A stretch of DNA of 64,000 nucleotides from Hallerella succinigenes (GTDB lineage: Bacteria > Fibrobacterota > Fibrobacteria > Fibrobacterales > Fibrobacteraceae), in the NCBI RefSeq assembly GCF_002797675.1, contig NZ_PGEX01000001.1, positions 930,001 through 994,000 on the forward strand, read 5' to 3'. The notes beneath the pieces are model-generated. The model did no database searches and had not been told where the DNA came from. It was given only the letters and a program-made list of their open reading frames with translations. Position numbers and translations under genes: made by a program. This document shows, piece by piece, positions 60,135-64,000 of the stretch. Position 1 is the stretch's first letter. Each line of letters begins with the position of its first letter.

Positions 60135-61058
60135 TTACTTGAGAATGATCTTCTGGTTGAAGTTTGCCTTGCCAGCAACGCGGACCATGTAGACGCCAGC
60201 GTCGAAGGAAGCGAGGTTCAAGGAAGCAGAAGAGGAGTTGAGAACGCTCTTCAAAACAACCTGACCCTGGAGGTTGATCACTTCAACAGTTGCACCAGCG
60301 TTCACGCCAGACAGAGCGAGCGTACGGCCAGCAACGGAAGCCTTCACAGCGGAAGCGGAAGAAACAGCCTTGATGCCCGCAAGACCGCACTTGCCGAGTT
60401 CGCCGATCGTAGCAACGTTGAATTCAGTAGACTTGCCGTCAGCAGCAGCGATCTTGAACTTGATAGCGGCAGCGGAAGCGAGAACGACAGACTGGTCAAC
60501 CTTCGTGCCCCAGCCGGATTCCTGCTTGAAGGAGCTCCACGGGAGGTCAACGACAGCTTCAGAAGCCTGAATCTTCAAGGAAGCCTTGTAGTTGTTGTAA
60601 GCAGTCACCGTGGCTTCGTCAGCCGGAGCGATTTCGAGAGCCGGAGCAATGCCAGTGGACTTGTAACCGATGCAGATACCACCCCAAGAAGAGATGTCAT
60701 TACCGCCCTGGGCGCCGCCGCTCAGGTTGAAGCCAACACCGACGAACGGATAAGAGTACGGGCCACCCATGGTCGCAGTACCGCAGACACCGCCGCAAGC
60801 GTCGATAATCGGGTCCATAGCGTCTTCAGCGTATGCGTTACCCTTACCAGTCGGCCAAGTGATGCTGGAGGTACCCGGACCATTGTCAGCGGTTTCCTTG
60901 TTATCGTTGTAATCGTACCAGTAACCATAGGTGTCGGTACCATCATCGAAACCGGTTTCAACGCGGTATTCGGAGTTTGCACCAACCCAAGTGTCCATAG
61001 CGAAAGACATAGAAACAGCTGCGAGAACTGCAGATGCTGCTAAGATTTTCTTGTTCAT
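60135..61058 (-). CDS. Carbohydrate-binding-like secreted protein with type IX-like C-terminal tail
   Basis: A 307-residue protein with a signal peptide (1-20). The body (about 24-225) has aromatic-rich beta segments (TYGYWYDYND, YPFVGVGFNLSGG, DISSWGGICIGYKSTG) like a CBM11-type jelly-roll. No catalytic residues are seen. The C-terminal 70 residues (VEVINLQGQVVLKS...GVYMVRVAGK...QKIILK) have the shape of T9SS sorting tails. It may bind cellulose or mixed-linkage glucan. The TATATT box at 61110-61115 lies 52 nt upstream. Confidence 0.75.
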   Translation of the reverse strand: MNKKILAASAVLAAVSMSFAMDTWVGANSEYRVETGFDDGTDTYGYWYDYNDNKETADNGPGTSSITWPTGKGNAYAEDAMDPIIDACGGVCGTATMGGPYSYPFVGVGFNLSGGAQGGNDISSWGGICIGYKSTGIAPALEIAPADEATVTAYNNYKASLKIQASEAVVDLPWSSFKQESGWGTKVDQSVVLASAAAIKFKIAAADGKSTEFNVATIGELGKCGLAGIKAVSSASAVKASVAGRTLALSGVNAGATVEVINLQGQVVLKSVLNSSSASLNLASFDAGVYMVRVAGKANFNQKIILK

Positions 61059-61345
61059 ATTTTCTCTCTCTTGTTAATGTGGATGCCCAATAAGGGCGGT
61101 TTGCAAGCTAATATATCTTTTTTTCTGAAAAAAGAAAGTGATTTTTCCATTCCTTAACTTTTTTTTGCAAAGTTCCTTTTTTATGGGAAATATCGCACTT
61201 TGGTTTACAGATTTTTACATTTTGAATTCGACTTTTGGGGCAAAAATAATCGTAAAGCGTGACGAATTGCAAACAAACTATCATTTAACTTTTTTATACA
61301 ATAAAAGAAATCCGTTTCTTTTTGAGTTGGATTATTTTCGGAGGT
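61059..61345. promoter_or_regulatory. Divergent AT-rich region between CBM protein and GH8-CBM enzyme
   Basis: This 287-bp stretch must hold both promoters. The minus-strand TATATT box at 61110-61115 fits the CBM gene, though without a clear -35. No convincing promoter or dyad stands out for the plus-strand gene, and no small gene is visible. Confidence 0.35.
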
Positions 61346-63544
61346 ATGAAAAAGTCATCTAAATCCCTTCTTTTCTTAGGCTTTACGGCGGCATCCCTCT
61401 CCTTCGCAGGGACTCCACAGTTTCCATTCCCGCAGAACCAAGCCTATCCTTACGGCAACACGTTCAAATCTGCCACAATTGACTCTCTCAAGAACCATTT
61501 TAAGATGTGGAAAGGCGCTTGGTACACCGAAGCGGGTACCTATTATCAAAAATATGAAGGCGCCACCGCAAATGCAAACGCCGGCATGCCTGCCGGCACG
61601 GCTCGTATCATTAGCCCGAACGCCCACTCCGAATACACGGTTTCCGAAGGCATCGCCTACGGCATGCTTATCATGGTCTATATGTCTAGCACAACCGATG
61701 ACCACCAGGCGGAATTCGATAAACTCTGGAAATATTGGAAGTGCTACGGCAAGGGCTTGAACGGAAGCGGTTGCAATAGCTGGAGCGGCCAGGGCATGGA
61801 CTGGGAAATCGACAACGAATCCGGCTCCATAATCGGCAGCGGTACGGCGAGCGACGCAGAATTTGATGCAGCAGTCGCCTTGATTATGGCTTACAAGCAG
61901 TGGGGCGACGCCTCTTACCTGAGCGATGCCAAGCAGTTGATCTCTTGGATCAAGAGCAACGACATGGAATCCGACGGAAGCATTAAACCGGGCAGCAACT
62001 GGAACCCGGCATTCAACCCGAGCTATACAGCCGTCGCAGCATTCCAATTGTTCTATGAAGTGACAAGCGATAGTTTTTGGCAGACGGCGATTTCGACGTC
62101 CCTTACCCATTTGCGCGCTTGCCAGAACTCCGTGACCGGCCTGATGCCGGACTGGTGCGACTGGAGCTCGCATCAGGCGATTCAGCCTAACGCTGCCGTT
62201 TCGGGTGGATATCTGGGATTTTATGACGATGCGGCCCGCACTCCGTGGAGACTCGCCTGGGGCTATGCCTGGTACGGCATTGCTGGCGCCAAGGAAGCTA
62301 ACGACGCGATTATCGGCTGGCTCGATTCCGCCACTTATGGATACGCAGGCATGATCCTTCCGGGCTACAACCTAGACGGTTCTTCGGACAACGAAGTGTT
62401 CGTTTCGTCTACCTATGCAGGCGGCCTCGGTCTTTCGATGCTTTCGGCAGACGCTCCGAAGTCCTACCTGGAAAACCTGTATTACACGCTTTCCAATACA
62501 GAAGGCAAGGAAACTTTGACCGCATCCAAGGGTGAAAATTACTTTGCTGCGACGTTGAACGTTCTTTACATGCTCCTTCTCACCGGTAACATGCCGAACT
62601 TCTACAATATGGAAGGTTACACGGTCTTTACTCCGGACCCGACGAATGTTCTGACTCCGTCCGCTCCGGCAGGCACATTGATGCCAGTGGGTTCGGGCGC
62701 AACGATTTCCGGTTTCTGGAACTGGGGCGGTTACTCGGATAAATTCGGCGTTACCAAGATGTATCCGGATTCCGGCAGCACGGCGATTTACCAGCAGGAC
62801 GACGGTTCTTACGTTGTCGCCATGGAAGCTTTCCTCGCTCCGGAACCGACCTATATCGGCGGCGTGGAATTGAACTACCCGTTTGCCGGTGTCGCATGTT
62901 CCTTTGACGAAGACGAAAGCTATTATGACTTGAGCGACATTTCCACGGTTCACGTCGTTTACAAGAGCCAGGGCGTGATGCGTTTCGCCCTCCTTGACCA
63001 GGAAACTTTGCTTCAGGATCAAGAAGGCGGCGAACCGGGCTACTACCTGCATCCGACCGAAGATTGGAGAGCTATCGACATCGATATTACAGCCAATGCA
63101 AACGATGTCTTCAACTCTCTCACTTACCCGTCTTGGGTGAACTTCGAAAGCTACCGTTCTGACGTTGTCAAGGCGGTTCGCGGTTTCAAGTTCGACGTGA
63201 AAATGCAAAAGGCTGGCTACGCTTCCTTCGCCCTGAAGGAAGTAAGCCTTCTCGATGCAACAGGAAACGTCGTCACGAACTTGAAAGACATTAACGGCAT
63301 TCAAACTCCAAAGGTTACTGTCCAGAAGTCCCTGCTTCGTCGCGAAGGGAATCAAATCTATTACCAGCAGGCTTCGAACGGTGCAAAGCTCCGCGTTTAT
63401 GACTTGAACGGCACTCTGCTTTCTTCCAAGAGCATCCAGGGTTCCGGTCAGGTTGCCATCGATCAGCTTGCTCCGGCTAGCGGCCTGTACGTTCTGCGTC
63501 TTTCGGACGGTGCCAATTCTCAAACTCTGAAAATTCAGAAATAA
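61346..63544 (+). CDS. GH8 glycoside hydrolase with a CBM-like module and type IX-like tail
   Basis: Start set at ATG 61346 (MKKSSKSLLFLGF), 732 residues, since the signal peptide begins there; the GGAGG site is only one base from the ATG. The GH8 domain (about 30-420) has Glu101 (VSEGIAYGM) and Asp170/174 (SDAEFD). A C-terminal beta module (about 440-655) with YPFAGVACSF and DISTVHVVYKSQG resembles the CBM-like protein at 60135. The last 70 residues (LRVYDLNGTLLSS...GLYVLRLSDG) form a T9SS-type tail. It is more distant from the two GH8 lipoproteins than they are from each other. Confidence 0.88.
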   Translation: MKKSSKSLLFLGFTAASLSFAGTPQFPFPQNQAYPYGNTFKSATIDSLKNHFKMWKGAWYTEAGTYYQKYEGATANANAGMPAGTARIISPNAHSEYTVSEGIAYGMLIMVYMSSTTDDHQAEFDKLWKYWKCYGKGLNGSGCNSWSGQGMDWEIDNESGSIIGSGTASDAEFDAAVALIMAYKQWGDASYLSDAKQLISWIKSNDMESDGSIKPGSNWNPAFNPSYTAVAAFQLFYEVTSDSFWQTAISTSLTHLRACQNSVTGLMPDWCDWSSHQAIQPNAAVSGGYLGFYDDAARTPWRLAWGYAWYGIAGAKEANDAIIGWLDSATYGYAGMILPGYNLDGSSDNEVFVSSTYAGGLGLSMLSADAPKSYLENLYYTLSNTEGKETLTASKGENYFAATLNVLYMLLLTGNMPNFYNMEGYTVFTPDPTNVLTPSAPAGTLMPVGSGATISGFWNWGGYSDKFGVTKMYPDSGSTAIYQQDDGSYVVAMEAFLAPEPTYIGGVELNYPFAGVACSFDEDESYYDLSDISTVHVVYKSQGVMRFALLDQETLLQDQEGGEPGYYLHPTEDWRAIDIDITANANDVFNSLTYPSWVNFESYRSDVVKAVRGFKFDVKMQKAGYASFALKEVSLLDATGNVVTNLKDINGIQTPKVTVQKSLLRREGNQIYYQQASNGAKLRVYDLNGTLLSSKSIQGSGQVAIDQLAPASGLYVLRLSDGANSQTLKIQK

Positions 63545-63581
63545 GCGTTCAACTTGGGAGTGGGTACCTTAGGAGATTTCT

Positions 63582-64000
63582 ATGAAGAAACTTACCAAAC
63601 TTCTCGTCGCAGGCGCCTTGGCGTTTGCGGCAGCCGCCTCGGCGGACGCCACAACCGCCAAGCCTTACCGAGTAGGTCCGGTGCAAAACTACGGCGCGCT
63701 CGGCACCAGCGGAGGTGAAGTCATCAGCCAAAAAACCAATAAGCCCGCAATGCTTCGCGGCGTAAGCCTTTTCTGGTCCGATGCAACCGGCTTGCAATAT
63801 TACAAACCGGACGTCATCGCGTGGGCAGCCAAGAATTTGGGCATCGATGTGTTCCGCTTTGCCATGGGCGTGCAGTATTACGACAGCAACGGCGGCACAA
63901 GCAATCCGATGGAAGAAGGCTATTCTTACATGACCTCTCCGGAAACCTATATTTCCAAAGTGGACCAGATGGTACAAGCGGCGGTGGAAAACGACGTCTA
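63582..64000 (+). CDS. GH5 glycoside hydrolase, 5' part (runs off window)
   Basis: ATG 63582 with AGGAG 6 nt upstream; 139 residues visible. Signal peptide (about 1-22), then YRVGPVQNYGAL and LRGVSLFWSD, the start of a GH5 domain. The same pattern is in the GH5 lipoprotein at 2679-4025 (VGPVGQYGEM, VRGMSLYWS). Here there is no lipobox and no stalk. The catalytic NEP and SEWG are beyond the window. It follows the GH8-CBM gene by 37 nt and is probably in its operon. Confidence 0.85.
   Translation, partial: MKKLTKLLVAGALAFAAAASADATTAKPYRVGPVQNYGALGTSGGEVISQKTNKPAMLRGVSLFWSDATGLQYYKPDVIAWAAKNLGIDVFRFAMGVQYYDSNGGTSNPMEEGYSYMTSPETYISKVDQMVQAAVENDV

Overview
The window looks like chromosomal DNA of a Fibrobacter-type bacterium (phylum Fibrobacterota): a Gram-negative, anaerobic plant-fibre degrader. 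Five things point there: surface lipoproteins with long poly-serine linkers; cellulase and pectinase genes (two GH5, three GH8, one PL1), some ending in type IX secretion-like C-terminal tails; a TIGR02147-type regulator, a family I know mainly from Fibrobacter; outer-membrane biogenesis genes (lpxH, lnt, mlaEF); and an oxygen-independent class III ribonucleotide reductase with no aerobic one in view. This assignment rests on family knowledge and sequence style, not on a database match.

Layout. 1-2660: the end of a probable RsmB/NOP rRNA methyltransferase, a tRNA-Gln(CTG) with its own promoter and terminator, and a signal peptide peptidase fused to an outer-membrane-like N-terminal domain. 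2679-12239: an accessory, surface-oriented stretch with a GH5 lipoprotein on a DSI-repeat stalk, three serine-rich lipoproteins, a small outer-membrane protein, an Rpn-family nuclease between two identical terminator hairpins, and a large modular pectate lyase. 12304-20896: a tightly coupled eight-gene minus-strand operon (rnc, solute-binding lipoprotein, thioredoxin-reductase-like protein, coaBC, UDG-like protein, dnaB, mlaE, mlaF). 21056-24934: the yceD-rpmF-plsX-fabD-fabG-acpP block, lacking fabH and fabF. 25015-29365: a TIGR02147 regulator coupled to a lipoprotein, behind an intergenic region rich in repeats, then a degenerate alpha/beta hydrolase and two unknown genes. 29457-35244: lpxH, lipoprotein-rsmI-lnt, a BioH-like protein and an acyltransferase. 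35264-38106: nrdG and nrdD. 38323-49557: housekeeping genes (tex, an SLC13 permease, hit, recO, panB, a histone-H1-like protein, ppx, an RluB-type synthase, a PPP phosphatase, nadA and an outer-membrane protein). 49585-56798: a MoxR/DUF58/Bat-type operon. 56906-64000: a cellulase cluster with two tandem GH8 lipoproteins, a carbohydrate-binding protein, a GH8-CBM enzyme and the start of a second GH5.

The envelope theme links the parts. Lipoproteins need Lnt; LpxH makes lipid A; MlaEF moves phospholipid; the lipoprotein and tailed polysaccharidases are displayed or secreted. Likely sigma70-type promoters can be read (for example TTGACT-17-TATATT before yceD), and a TATATT box recurs upstream of many minus-strand genes.

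The parts most worth following up are the TIGR02147-lipoprotein pair with its repeated TTGGGAACA elements, the terminator-like hairpins that sit only 10-13 nt before the starts of rnc and the gene at 27456, the SppA fusion, the Bat operon with a BatD-like protein lacking a signal peptide, and the lipoproteins flanking the pectate lyase. I found no CRISPR array, insertion sequence, prophage or replication origin.
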